Origin: an uncultured bacterium
Lineage (GTDB): Bacteria; Myxococcota_A; Polyangia; Polyangiales; Houyiibacteriaceae
Length of the DNA stretch: 33,802 nt
Reading direction: 5' to 3'
NCBI GenBank assembly: GCA_937984275.1
Contig: CALJYC010000044.1
Span: 1-33,802, forward strand
Shown here one piece after another: positions 8,824 through 18,260 of the stretch (position 1 is its first letter; every line of letters begins with the position of its first letter). The translations under genes and the position numbers were made by a program. The notes beneath the pieces were generated by a model that was not told where the DNA came from, did not search any database, and saw only the letters and a program-made list of their open reading frames with translations.

Positions 8824-9705
8824 CTAGCGTCTCCTCGGAGGCAACTCGGTGTACGGGATCGGGCGCCGATAGACGATGTCGGTGGTCAGCTGCGCGATCT
8901 CGAAGGCGGTGCTCGACTGGAGCAGCGACTCGCTGTGACCCAAAAGCAGGTAACCACCGCGATTCAACCGCTCGTAGATCGTGTCGAGAACGTTGCGGCG
9001 CGAGGCGTCATCGAAATAGATCAGAACGTTTCGGCAGAAGGTGACGTCCACGCGCCCCACGATGGCGGCGCGCCGCTGATTCATCAGGTTGAGGTGCCCG
9101 AAATGGCACATCGACCGGATACGCGGATGAACCTGTCTGCCTTCATCGGTGTCGATGAGGTAGCGCTCATATTCGGGAATCATCGCCCTGAAGCTCGCTG
9201 AGGTGTAGGTGGCCCCACGTGCCTTGCGCAACACGCGGCGCGAAATGTCGTTTCCAAATATGCGGATGTCCCAGCCCTCGAACAGACCGGTCGCGTCGAT
9301 GAGCATTGCAATCGTGTAGACCTCTTCCCCGCTCGAGCATCCCGCGCTCCACACGTCGAGCCGCTTCGACCCTCGGGCGAGCGCTCGTCCTCGAACGACG
9401 GGGAGAATCTCATCGGTGAAGGCTCGCAGTTGGTAGGCTTCGCGAAAGAAATAGGTTTCGTTCGTCGTCAGAACCTCGGCGGCCGCTTCGAGCTCCGCGT
9501 CCGCTCTCGGGTGGTACTGTAAGTACCGGTAGTATTCGGCGAAGTCATCGATCCCGAGGTCGCGAAGACGCTCCCGAAGACGCCGTTCGACGATGTACGC
9601 CGAATCGTCCGCGAAGTAGATCCCACAGAATTGGTTCACGAAATCCCGAAGGAGGCGGAATTCCTTTAGGTCCAAGGTCGGCCCCGCGTCGTGCAGCAAG
9701 GTCAC
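8824..9705 (-). CDS. cheR: Chemotaxis protein methyltransferase
   Basis: FREAYQLRAFTDEILP, LDVWSAGCSSGEEVYTIAMLI, FGNDISRRVLRKARGATYT, VDVTFCRNVLIYFD, GGYLLLGHSESL. GTG at 9705 overlapping the upstream stop is the likely start (ORF track start 9768). Confidence 0.92.
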   Translation of the reverse strand: MTLLHDAGPTLDLKEFRLLRDFVNQFCGIYFADDSAYIVERRLRERLRDLGIDDFAEYYRYLQYHPRADAELEAAAEVLTTNETYFFREAYQLRAFTDEILPVVRGRALARGSKRLDVWSAGCSSGEEVYTIAMLIDATGLFEGWDIRIFGNDISRRVLRKARGATYTSASFRAMIPEYERYLIDTDEGRQVHPRIRSMCHFGHLNLMNQRRAAIVGRVDVTFCRNVLIYFDDASRRNVLDTIYERLNRGGYLLLGHSESLLQSSTAFEIAQLTTDIVYRRPIPYTELPPRRR

Positions 9706-9706
9706 G

Positions 9707-11728
9707 TCAAACTCCGCGCAAACCGCTCTCGATGGCGTGTCGAACCATGGAATCGCTCTCGCTGGCAAGCGCCTTGGTTAGAAGCTTTCGGGTATGCTCG
9801 GTATCGAGATCGAGCAGAAGCTTGATCGCCAGCATGCGAACGTTCCACGCCGAGTGTTGGAGACCCTGGCCCACGAGCCGCTCGGCGTTGCGAACAGGCA
9901 AGGTGTGGGCTGCGCGGAGCCCGGCCTGAAAGACCTCGTCATCGGAGTGAGCGAGAGCGCGCTCGACGGACACGGCGACTTCGGAATCCCCTAGCCACGC
10001 TAGGGCATCGAGCGCAGCAGCGATGACTACCGGCTCTTGGTCCTCTAGCAAGTCTCGAATTCGGGGAATGGCATCACTGGCGTCACGCCGGCCAAGAGCA
10101 AGAGCTGCCTCGGCCCGAATAGGAGGAAACGGAGAATCGAGCGCGGTGCTGAGCGGCCCGTTGGCCTCGGCGGTGCTCATCTGGCCGAGCGTTCGAACCG
10201 CGGCGATTTGAACGTCGATGTCTTCGTCTGCAACGGCATAGCCGATCAGTTGAGCCACGTCGGTCGCGTTCGCCATGGCAAGCGCCTGAACGACTGCTCG
10301 GCGTGTGCGCGGATCACCGCTATGCAAGCCGCGTTTGAGCATTTCGACCGCGCCGCTGGAATCTAGACGGGAGAGCACGTGCGCGATATCGGCACCCCCA
10401 GGGCCGTCGAGGTCCGCGCGTTGGAGGGCCTCCTCCACGAGGATGGGCACTCGCTTGGCGAGCGCTTCGAGCGCGCTGGTCGCGGCTGCGCGAACGTGAT
10501 GTGACGAGCTGCTCAAGCATTCGACGAGCGCGCGGCAGTCGCGTGGGTCACCCCACCAACGAAGGCTCTCGGCCGCCGCGGCTCGGACGGCGTTCGGTGC
10601 GTCGGTCAGATCTCGCTCGATCAAGCTGCGAATGCGATCGCGCGTGCCTTCTGAAATCGAGTCGAGATGCCGGTAGCTCAGCTCGGCCGCAAGCTCGAGT
10701 GAGATTGCCCACACCCGCGGCTCACCACGGTGCTGCATCAGCAACGGCTCGATCAGCCCGGGGCCCCAACTCCGGAGAGCGTCGACGGTTTCGGCGTTGG
10801 CGACGTCATCGGCGACCGCTTGAAGAACGGCCTCGAGAGAGCTCTCGTCCCTGCACAGCACCGCAAGGTAGGCAGCACCTTGTCGAGTCGCGGTATCCCC
10901 ATGAAGGAGCGCCTCGTGGATTGCATGCCGGAACGATTCGTTCGAGGCGCTCAATCGCTCGATCAATTCGGCGCGATGGGCCTCGGCCTCCTCGGCAAGC
11001 TCCGCGATGGCGCGAAGGGCCGCCGAGGAGGTCTGAGGCGAGGCATCGGCCGCGAGCTCCAGAAGAAACTCCAGTGCCTCTGGCTCCCCAGTCCGTCCGA
11101 GAAGCTCAGCGGAAATGCGGCGAACGATTGCGTCATCGACCGCCGGTTTGAGCTCTTCCCACGGAACACGGGTGCCCAACCGCGTCAGCCCCTCGACGAT
11201 GGAGATGCGGAGAAACAGATGGGGCGTGGGCAGATGCTCCCGAAGAAGGCTTTCGGCGCGGGCGCCCCCGATACAAACCAGGGCCTCCACGGCTGCAGCC
11301 GCAACGTTTGCGTCTGAGCCTCGAACGAGCGATTCGAGCTGGTCGATCATCTGGGGATCGCGCGTCTTGCCCATCGCCTCGACGAGGAACTTCCGCACGC
11401 CCTCTCCCGCAGCTTCGCAAGCGCTGGCGAACTTCTCGGCGTTGCCCTGAGCAACCATCCCGAGGACTTCTATCGCTGCGTTGCGCAAACCAATGTTGTC
11501 GGTCTCGACCACTCGGATGAGAAGCGCGTCGATCAGCGCATCCTTCTCACGTGTTTGCGCCGCAAGCGAGATCGCTTCTCTTCGAACGCGCCAATCCGTG
11601 TCCGACAACGCATCGAGAATCTGGGTCAGTGGCGTCCCCTGAGGACGCAGGCTCATTCCATGGACCGCCTGACGGCGGACGTCCGGGTCGGCGGAGTGAA
11701 ACGCCTGGTCGAGCCGATCGCTGGTCAC
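9707..11728 (-). CDS. HEAT-repeat protein embedded in the che operon
   Basis: About 670 aa of repeated helical motifs such as DPDVRRQAVHGMS, DTDWRVRREAISLAAQ, DSPFPPIRAEAALALGRRDASDAIPRIRDLL; ATGA overlap with upstream cheW. Confidence 0.88.
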   Translation of the reverse strand: MTSDRLDQAFHSADPDVRRQAVHGMSLRPQGTPLTQILDALSDTDWRVRREAISLAAQTREKDALIDALLIRVVETDNIGLRNAAIEVLGMVAQGNAEKFASACEAAGEGVRKFLVEAMGKTRDPQMIDQLESLVRGSDANVAAAAVEALVCIGGARAESLLREHLPTPHLFLRISIVEGLTRLGTRVPWEELKPAVDDAIVRRISAELLGRTGEPEALEFLLELAADASPQTSSAALRAIAELAEEAEAHRAELIERLSASNESFRHAIHEALLHGDTATRQGAAYLAVLCRDESSLEAVLQAVADDVANAETVDALRSWGPGLIEPLLMQHRGEPRVWAISLELAAELSYRHLDSISEGTRDRIRSLIERDLTDAPNAVRAAAAESLRWWGDPRDCRALVECLSSSSHHVRAAATSALEALAKRVPILVEEALQRADLDGPGGADIAHVLSRLDSSGAVEMLKRGLHSGDPRTRRAVVQALAMANATDVAQLIGYAVADEDIDVQIAAVRTLGQMSTAEANGPLSTALDSPFPPIRAEAALALGRRDASDAIPRIRDLLEDQEPVVIAAALDALAWLGDSEVAVSVERALAHSDDEVFQAGLRAAHTLPVRNAERLVGQGLQHSAWNVRMLAIKLLLDLDTEHTRKLLTKALASESDSMVRHAIESGLRGV

Positions 11729-12225
11729 GGCGCCTCCGATGGCAAGGACGGCATGTCTCCGGGATGAATCGCCATTGCGGGTTCGACGAGCCGTTCGGCA
11801 TCGAGCAGGAACACGAGCCGATTGTCGTGCCGGTAGGCTGAGGTAATCCCGCGTCCGTGATGACGCTCGTCCAACACCGGCACTTCCCGCTGCTTTGCTT
11901 CCGCGGACGAAAAAACGTCAAGCACTGCATCTACGACGACCCCGACCAGCATTCCGGCTGTTTCCAGGATGATCCACTTGGTTCGTCGAGTCGTCTCCTG
12001 GGCGGGCAGACCAAAAAGACAGCGCAAGTCGACGATCGCCACTACATGCTCGCGGTAGTCTGAGACTCCGAGGACGAAGGGGCGCTCGCGCGGCAGCTCG
12101 ATGACCGGAAGCGGGTTGACGATCTCACGGATGCGCGCGACTTCGAGCGCATACAGGACCGTTCCGACCTCGACCCGAATCAAGTCCTTCGCAAGTGTCG
12201 CGCTGTATGCCCTGCCTTCGCTCAC
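11725..12225 (-). CDS. cheW: CheW-like coupling protein
   Basis: LIRVEVGTVLYALEVARIREIVNPLPVIELPRERPFVLGVSDYREHVVAIVDLRCLFGLP typical of CheW. Confidence 0.9.
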   Translation of the reverse strand: MSEGRAYSATLAKDLIRVEVGTVLYALEVARIREIVNPLPVIELPRERPFVLGVSDYREHVVAIVDLRCLFGLPAQETTRRTKWIILETAGMLVGVVVDAVLDVFSSAEAKQREVPVLDERHHGRGITSAYRHDNRLVFLLDAERLVEPAMAIHPGDMPSLPSEAP

Positions 12226-12226
12226 T

Positions 12227-12718
12227 TCATTCCCCTAGCAACGACACCGGATCGATCAGAATCAACATGTCTTCCGAATCGGTCGCCGAAGCCGAAGGAA
12301 CACGCCCGACGCCCACGACGTACTCGGAAAGCTCGGCGCCCATCGCACTCGCATACTCAATCTGGTTGGGTTCCATTCGATACACCTGAATCACGCGGTC
12401 CACGGCGACACCGATGAGCTCTTCGCCATTGTCGACTAACAGGACACGGCCGTACGCCTCCGTCTGCTCCACCTCGAGATGCAACATCTTAGGCAGGTCG
12501 ATCAAGGTGATGATCTGGCCCCGCACGGTGATGACTCCTAGGAAGTGCTCGGGCGCGCGCGGAACCTCGGTCAGGGGGGGCGGCACCAAGATCTCGCGCA
12601 CCGCGGACAGCGGAAACCCATAAGCCTCATCGCCCGCCAGGACCGCGAGAACCGCGACGGCCCCAGTCTCGCTGTCCAAATCGGGCGCCAGCGTCGCCCG
12701 TTGTCCGGTCGGGTTCAT
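12227..12718 (-). CDS. cheW: CheW-like coupling protein (second copy)
   Basis: AVLAVLAGDEAYGFPLSAVREILVPPPLTEVPRAPEHFLGVITVRGQIITLIDLPKML. Confidence 0.92.
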   Translation of the reverse strand: MNPTGQRATLAPDLDSETGAVAVLAVLAGDEAYGFPLSAVREILVPPPLTEVPRAPEHFLGVITVRGQIITLIDLPKMLHLEVEQTEAYGRVLLVDNGEELIGVAVDRVIQVYRMEPNQIEYASAMGAELSEYVVGVGRVPSASATDSEDMLILIDPVSLLGE

Positions 12719-14787
12719 GGGTGCGTCTCCAGGGCTCGGAGCGCGCCCGGCCCGTCGAAATGCTCGGTGAAGAGCGCCGGCGCGTCGAGCACCAACGCTA
12801 CTTTCTGGTCGCCCAAATCGGTGGCACCGGCGAAGCCCCGAACCGACGACAAGCTCTTGCCGAGGGCCTTGATGATCACGTCGTCCTGACCGATGAGCTC
12901 ATCGACGACGAACCCCAGCTCTCGGTTTCCCATCGAGCCGACGACGACGAATCGGCCTTCTTTTCGGCTGGAGCCTCGAAAACCAAACAAGCGAGCGAGA
13001 TCGCAAATCGGAAGCGTCTCGCCGCGCAACGTGATGACCTCACGGCCTTGAATGGTGCGCACATCTTCCGGCACGTACGGGATCGCTTCGCGAACCGCCG
13101 TGATCGGCAACGCAAAAGTGCGCGACGCGACCGTGACGATGAGCGCACGAATGATCGCAAGGGTGATCGGAAGCGTCACCGTGATCTTCGTTCCGCTGCC
13201 TTGCTCGCTCGCGATCGAGATCATCCCGCCCAACCGAAGGATGTTGGTCTTGACGACGTCCATGCCGACGCCTCGGCCCGACAAGTCCGTGATCTCGGAG
13301 GTCGTGCTCAGCCCTGGAAGGAACACCAAGTTGAGCATCTCCTGGCGCGTGAGCTCATGACTGGCGTCAGCGCTCAACAGGCCGCGCGACACCGCGGCTT
13401 CTCGCAGCTGGTGTGCATTCATGCCGCCGCCATCGTCCTCGACCTCGATGACCACGTTGCTGCCCTTGTGATAGGCATTGAGCGCCAGGGTGCCTTCCGA
13501 CGGCTTGGCGACGCGGTTCCGCGCGTCGGCAGGCTCGATACCGTGATCGATGGCGTTCCTGACCAGGTGCATCAGCGGGTCCGTCAGCTCTTCCACGATG
13601 AGCTTGTCGACCTCGGTGTTCGCGCCCGTGACGACGAGGCGAACTTGTTTGTCGCGCTCCCGCGCAACCTGCCGCACGATGCGAGCGAGCTTGTTGAACA
13701 CCTGGCCAAGCGGCACCATGCGAACGTCGAGGATTCCGGTGCGGAGCTCGGAAAGCTGACGCTCGAAGCCGCGGCCGATGCGGTCGAGATCCATGAGCGA
13801 TTGCCGGTGCATCGATTCGCTCTTGAAGCGATCGACGATTCGGTTGACGGCGCTCCGAACCAACGCGAGCTCACCCACGACGTTCATCAGGTGGTCGAGC
13901 TTTCGAATGTCGACACGGACCGAGTTGGCCACCGAACGAAGAGATGCCTGGCTTGGGTCCTCTTCGGGATGAGGTCCCATGCTGACCGCAGCCGAGGGAA
14001 TGGACGTGAGCCTCGGGGGCAGCGTCGGCAGGTGCGTTCGCTCCTCGAGCGCCTCGATGGTGCCGTACCGCCCTTCAAAATGAGCCTTGAGGTCATCCTC
14101 CGGCACTCGGCTAGCGAGCAGTACCACAAGCTCGATTGTGTCCTCGTTGCCTCCCTCCATGCTGGGCAGGTAGGTGACAATTTCGGCATCGTCGCGCGCC
14201 ACGTCGCGCAGTGTCTCGATCGAATCATCGATAGCGGTCAGGTCAAACGCTGCGCGGAGTCGATAGAGCTTCAATCCTTCCCGGATGCACGCGCGGAGCC
14301 GATGTTCTTCGTACTCCGTCAGCACCGAGAGAACGGCAGGCTCGATTGCGTACTTGTCGAGCGGATCGCCTTCTTCCGGCTCGGGCTCGGCGCCAATCGA
14401 GCGGATGGCCGCGATGTAAGCCTGCACCCCCGGTTCTTCGTCCGGGGACTGCGGATCATCGAGCGCCAAGAGCCGCTGAAACCGCTCGACCGAGTCGAAG
14501 AGCAGGTCGAGCAACTGCGAACCGACGGGCGTGCGACCCAGTCGCAGATCGTCTAGCAAGTCCTCGAGCGCGTGAGCGACCGCGCCCACGTGCTTGTACC
14601 CAAACATCCCTGCGATGCCCTTGAGGGTGTGAACGCTGCGGAAGATCTCGTTGATCAGGGCCGGGTCGATGCGTTCGTTTCCATGATGGGCCTCGTCGAG
14701 CAACAAGAGATCGCGCGACAACGCCTCCACGAGCTCTTGGGCTTCCGCCAAGAACTCCTGTTGCACATTGTCCCGAGGGTCGCTCAC
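12715..14787 (-). CDS. cheA: Chemotaxis histidine kinase CheA
   Basis: P1 EIFRSVHTLKGIAGMFG; N-box LMHLVRNAIDHGIEPADAR; VIEVEDDGGGMN; LFLPGLSTTSEITDLSGRGVGMDVVKTNI reads as a CheA ATPase; C-terminal CheW-like domain. Confidence 0.96.
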   Translation of the reverse strand: MSDPRDNVQQEFLAEAQELVEALSRDLLLLDEAHHGNERIDPALINEIFRSVHTLKGIAGMFGYKHVGAVAHALEDLLDDLRLGRTPVGSQLLDLLFDSVERFQRLLALDDPQSPDEEPGVQAYIAAIRSIGAEPEPEEGDPLDKYAIEPAVLSVLTEYEEHRLRACIREGLKLYRLRAAFDLTAIDDSIETLRDVARDDAEIVTYLPSMEGGNEDTIELVVLLASRVPEDDLKAHFEGRYGTIEALEERTHLPTLPPRLTSIPSAAVSMGPHPEEDPSQASLRSVANSVRVDIRKLDHLMNVVGELALVRSAVNRIVDRFKSESMHRQSLMDLDRIGRGFERQLSELRTGILDVRMVPLGQVFNKLARIVRQVARERDKQVRLVVTGANTEVDKLIVEELTDPLMHLVRNAIDHGIEPADARNRVAKPSEGTLALNAYHKGSNVVIEVEDDGGGMNAHQLREAAVSRGLLSADASHELTRQEMLNLVFLPGLSTTSEITDLSGRGVGMDVVKTNILRLGGMISIASEQGSGTKITVTLPITLAIIRALIVTVASRTFALPITAVREAIPYVPEDVRTIQGREVITLRGETLPICDLARLFGFRGSSRKEGRFVVVGSMGNRELGFVVDELIGQDDVIIKALGKSLSSVRGFAGATDLGDQKVALVLDAPALFTEHFDGPGALRALETHP

Positions 14788-15173
14788 CGAGAGACCTCTT
14801 CCGCCGAGCCGAGCAAACTTCGAATCAGCGCTCGAAGCTCATCGACTTCGAACGGCTTCTTGAGAAACGCGTCGGCGCCGAGCTCGGTGCCCCGCTCCGA
14901 ATCGGGACCATCCACCTGTGTGCTGATCAGGATCTTGCGAGCGCCCTGCTGCCGTGGGCTCTTCTTCATGAAGGCGAGCAGTTCGAGCCCATTGATATCC
15001 GGCATGTTGACGTCGACGATCACGACGTCGAACGCGTTAGAAGCAAGCAGCCGGAGCGCTTCGAAGCCGGTCTCGGCCTCTTGAACCCGGGCGAAGTCCG
15101 CGTCCTCCAAAGAAGCGCGGACGAACGCGCGCACGGCGCTGCTGTCGTCGACAATGAGAGCTTGGAATGCCAC
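14784..15173 (-). CDS. cheY: CheY-like single-domain response regulator
   Basis: ALIVDDSSAVRAFVRASL, DVVIVDVNMPDINGLELLAFMK, LISTQ, FLKKPF. Confidence 0.94.
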   Translation of the reverse strand: MAFQALIVDDSSAVRAFVRASLEDADFARVQEAETGFEALRLLASNAFDVVIVDVNMPDINGLELLAFMKKSPRQQGARKILISTQVDGPDSERGTELGADAFLKKPFEVDELRALIRSLLGSAEEVSR

Positions 15174-15223
15174 TCGATCCCCCCGCGTACATGGTAACAG
15201 AGAGAAACCGAGGGGGACCTGCC

Positions 15224-15583
15224 CTATTCACGCCAAAACAAGCGCGACTTCGGCTCGTCCTCGGCGCAGGATGAACATGCGCACAGGCTCCGGAGGAACC
15301 GATGGCTGTAGATCCCGGTTTGGTGTCCGTCACGCCACACGAGCCGGAACGCGTAATTCCCGATGGGCTCGATGTCGGTCAGCTCGAGGTCGCCGCCTTC
15401 CACGAACCGAACGGGCCCTTCGTGACCCTGACAGTGCGCGCAGGGGCAGAAGCCGCGCAATAGCTCATGCGGGTAAACACTGCGGTGCCCATCGGCCCAG
15501 TCGATTTCCATCACACGGGCTCCACGCGGCGCGCGAAGCTCGGTTGGCGCAGGCGCTTCACTCACGAAATGCGGCCCTCCCAC
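15224..15583 (-). CDS. DUF971 / gamma-butyrobetaine hydroxylase-like N-terminal domain protein
   Basis: MEIDWADGHRSVYPHELLRGFCPCAHCQG...LTDIEPIGNYAFRLVWRDGHQTGIYSHRFLRSLC matches the DUF971 pattern. Confidence 0.85.
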   Translation of the reverse strand: MGGPHFVSEAPAPTELRAPRGARVMEIDWADGHRSVYPHELLRGFCPCAHCQGHEGPVRFVEGGDLELTDIEPIGNYAFRLVWRDGHQTGIYSHRFLRSLCACSSCAEDEPKSRLFWRE

Positions 15584-16320
15584 CGGCCCGATGCCGCGGA
15601 CGTTCGCTCCCGAACGCTAACCGTTGCATGGTGTGCATCCAGATGCGCCAGCGCGTCGTGAATCTCTTGGCGCTCGCCGTCCGGCCACGGCTGCTGGGGA
15701 AACTCGGACGTCGCCTGCACCGCCACCCAACGGCGAAGTGCACCCGCCGACAGAATCAATCGCCCCCCGCCGCACGCCCTGCACACGATCCCGCCCCGCC
15801 CAGCGTCAAAGGACGCAGAACGCCCCGGCGCCGGCATCTTGCCACACTGAACGCAGCGATCGAGCGTCGGCGCGAAACCGAGCAACGCAAGAGCTCGAAT
15901 CTGGAGGCACAGCAGAGCCTCTTCGACGGGTGCGCCTTCGTTGAGCGCGGTCAGGAACCGCACCGCAACATCGAACACGGCAGGCTCGGGCTCGTGATCA
16001 GGTACGCGCTCACGAATGACGGCCAGTGCTGCACCCGCCGCCCCAATTGCCTCCAAACTCCGAAGGATCTCGTGAAACGATCGGTCGACCGACACACGCT
16101 CCAAGTGCGCGAGCTCGCCGCGGCCAGGCCGGAAGTGCGCGTTCATCAAGACATAGGGTTGCAACGCACCGCCAAACCGACGCTGACTCTTTCGAGCGCC
16201 GCGAGCAAGTGCGGAGATCTTGCCGTACTCCTCTGTTAGGAGTGTGACGATGCGGTCGGAGTCGCGATAGTCGACGGAACGCAGAAGGAGCGCTCGACTT
16301 TGGCGGCTTCGAGTTGGCAC
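15562..16320 (-). CDS. recO: DNA repair protein RecO
   Basis: SRALLLRSVDYRDSDRIVTLLTEEYGKISALARGARKSQRRFGGALQPY; zinc motif CVQCGK...CRACGG. Confidence 0.92.
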   Translation of the reverse strand: MPTRSRQSRALLLRSVDYRDSDRIVTLLTEEYGKISALARGARKSQRRFGGALQPYVLMNAHFRPGRGELAHLERVSVDRSFHEILRSLEAIGAAGAALAVIRERVPDHEPEPAVFDVAVRFLTALNEGAPVEEALLCLQIRALALLGFAPTLDRCVQCGKMPAPGRSASFDAGRGGIVCRACGGGRLILSAGALRRWVAVQATSEFPQQPWPDGERQEIHDALAHLDAHHATVSVRERTSAASGRWEGRIS

Positions 16321-16727
16321 GGCACCGCGGAGGATAGCTCAATCGGATCGTCCTGTGCAGGCGCGCGCCGCACGAGGGCGAAGGTGGCCACGATGATCGC
16401 GAAAAGGGCCGCCGTCGTGAGCGCCAGCAGAAGAGCCCGGTATCCGCGGCGGCTGTGGACCGTCGCGAGCGGTGCCGGAGACAGGGCTTGCGGACGCTCC
16501 TCGTCAAAGCGCGCAAGGACCTCGTCCGCGCTGATATCAACCGCCGACGCGTAAGCCTTGATGAAGCCGCGAACAAATACCCCGCTCGGCAGGTCTTCGA
16601 AGCGATCGTCTTCGAGTGACTCGAGCGTCCTGCGGGGGATGCGCGTCGTGCTCGAGACCTCTTCGATCGAAAGCCGGCGCGTCTCGCGCTCGGTCTTCAA
16701 GTAGTCGCCGATCGAGTCACTCCTCAT
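16236..16727 (-). CDS. RodZ-like HTH transmembrane protein
   Basis: SIGDYLKTERETRRLSIEEVSSTTRIPRRTLESLEDDRFEDLPSGVFVRGFIKAYA plus a single TM segment YRALLLALTTAALFAIIVATFALV. Confidence 0.78.
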   Translation of the reverse strand: MRSDSIGDYLKTERETRRLSIEEVSSTTRIPRRTLESLEDDRFEDLPSGVFVRGFIKAYASAVDISADEVLARFDEERPQALSPAPLATVHSRRGYRALLLALTTAALFAIIVATFALVRRAPAQDDPIELSSAVPCQLEAAKVERSFCVPSTIATPTASSHS

Positions 16728-17515
16728 CGTGACGCCTCGAGAAGGGATTGACACATGCGCCCATCGTTCGAGTACGGGTCGAGCTCAACGCACTCTTCCA
16801 AGTCGGCGATCGCGTCTCGGCGATGGCCCAAGCGCGCGCGCACCTCTCCGCGCAGGCGCCACGCACCCTGAAGCTGCGGACTCTTGGAACACGACTCGTC
16901 GGCACCGAGGGCGCTCACGAGCGCGCGCTCCGCATCCTTCAACTGCTGCAGATGCCACATGGCCCGAGCCATCGTGTAATAGCCAACGCAAAATCGCGGC
17001 TGTATTCGGACCGCTTCCATCGTGGACTTCACCGCCTCTTGATATTCGCCTAGGTGGAATTGTGCCAGTCCAAGATTGCCCCATGCAAGATGTGGAGCTG
17101 TGTTCAGTTCATCGATTGCGGACTGCCGGAGCACGACGATCGCATCCTCGTAACGTTCCAGCTCCATGAGGCAGAGCCCGTAGATGTTGCGAGCCTCTGC
17201 AAGTGTCGAACCGCCACGCTTTTGCTTCTCCAGGAGCTTGATGGCAGTGCTCAGATCTTGTTCTGCTTTTTGGTAGTCCCGGCGTTCCATCTGGATGAAC
17301 CCCAGAAGCAGGTGGGCTTCGGCGTTGTTCGGGTTGAGCTCGAGAGCGATGTGCAGATGTTCAATGGCACTGGCCGTCTGACCCTCACTCCGAAGGGCAG
17401 CCGCAAGCTTGAATTCCCGCTCGGAGCGCTCACCGTCCGGCGTCGTCGCCCCGGAGGTCGTCGCGCAGCCAATGACCAGGCAAACCAGCCAAACCAATCC
17501 CCACATTCGAAGCAC
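16724..17515 (-). CDS. TPR-repeat lipoprotein (PilF/PilW/Tgl-like)
   Basis: Lipobox LVCLVIGC; tandem TPRs (AIEHLHIALELNPNNAEAHLLLGFIQMERRDYQKAEQDLSTAIKLL ...). Confidence 0.78.
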   Translation of the reverse strand: MLRMWGLVWLVCLVIGCATTSGATTPDGERSEREFKLAAALRSEGQTASAIEHLHIALELNPNNAEAHLLLGFIQMERRDYQKAEQDLSTAIKLLEKQKRGGSTLAEARNIYGLCLMELERYEDAIVVLRQSAIDELNTAPHLAWGNLGLAQFHLGEYQEAVKSTMEAVRIQPRFCVGYYTMARAMWHLQQLKDAERALVSALGADESCSKSPQLQGAWRLRGEVRARLGHRRDAIADLEECVELDPYSNDGRMCQSLLEASR

Positions 17516-17564
17516 GTAGAGGGTCTACTGAGTGCGACGACCCCGGTCAAGAAGGGGTGTCGGT

Positions 17565-18218
17565 TTACCGACAGCTCAGGCCGTGGCGCACGTCTTCCTT
17601 GAGCGCGAGCAGATCGTGAAGCTGGCGCAGCGCCGAAGCGTCACTGATGGTGATCGTTTGATCACCTACCGAGAGGTATCCTCGCTCCTGCAACTGGCCG
17701 ACGACCGCTTTGACCTGATCGAGGTCCAATGCAGTTCGGGTGGATAATTCGAGAGGCGAGAGCTCGAGCGGCCCTTCCTCTGTGACGTCGACCGCATGGA
17801 GGAGGGTGTTCAGCACCCGGATGGTGGGATCGGGCAGCAGGAAGTTCTCGATTTGCTCGCCCGCCCGCTGCAGGCGCCGAGCGAGCTGCTGCATGACGCC
17901 CTCCCCTAGGTCAGGGCGGCGACGCACGAGCGCCCGAAAGGTGTCGCTCTCGATAACCAGCGCAGTCACGGGCTCCATCGCTTGAGCGGTCGCGGAGCGA
18001 TGCGCCCCCGGCAAGAGAGCCTCTTCACCGATTAGCTCCTCCGCCCCGTAAAGGCCGATGCTTCGTTCGACCCCTCGCGCGCGCTTGACGAGCTGTACTC
18101 TGCCCGTGCGGATCAGGTAGAGCTCCGTTGCAGGGGCTCCCGCGTAGTAGAGGGTCGTCCCAGCGGAAAAGCTCCGGTAGTACCGATCGATTCCGATCTC
18201 ATCGGTCGAATCCGCCAT
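17565..18218 (-). CDS. Crp/Fnr-family (cyclic nucleotide-binding domain) transcriptional regulator
   Basis: YRSFSAGTTLYYAGAPATELYLIRTGRVQLVKRARGVERSIGLYGAEELIGEEALLPGAHRSATAQAME; C-terminal winged-helix-like region. Confidence 0.85.
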   Translation of the reverse strand: MADSTDEIGIDRYYRSFSAGTTLYYAGAPATELYLIRTGRVQLVKRARGVERSIGLYGAEELIGEEALLPGAHRSATAQAMEPVTALVIESDTFRALVRRRPDLGEGVMQQLARRLQRAGEQIENFLLPDPTIRVLNTLLHAVDVTEEGPLELSPLELSTRTALDLDQVKAVVGQLQERGYLSVGDQTITISDASALRQLHDLLALKEDVRHGLSCR

Positions 18219-18260
18219 CCGGTTCAGTTACCCCACTTGGCGTAAGCGCCGCAACCGCTA

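Noticed and set aside
12721-14556. 611-aa forward ORF antisense to cheA
   Set aside because: Sense strand encodes a full CheA with all conserved motifs; the antisense frame is a GC-bias shadow ORF with no recognisable domain.
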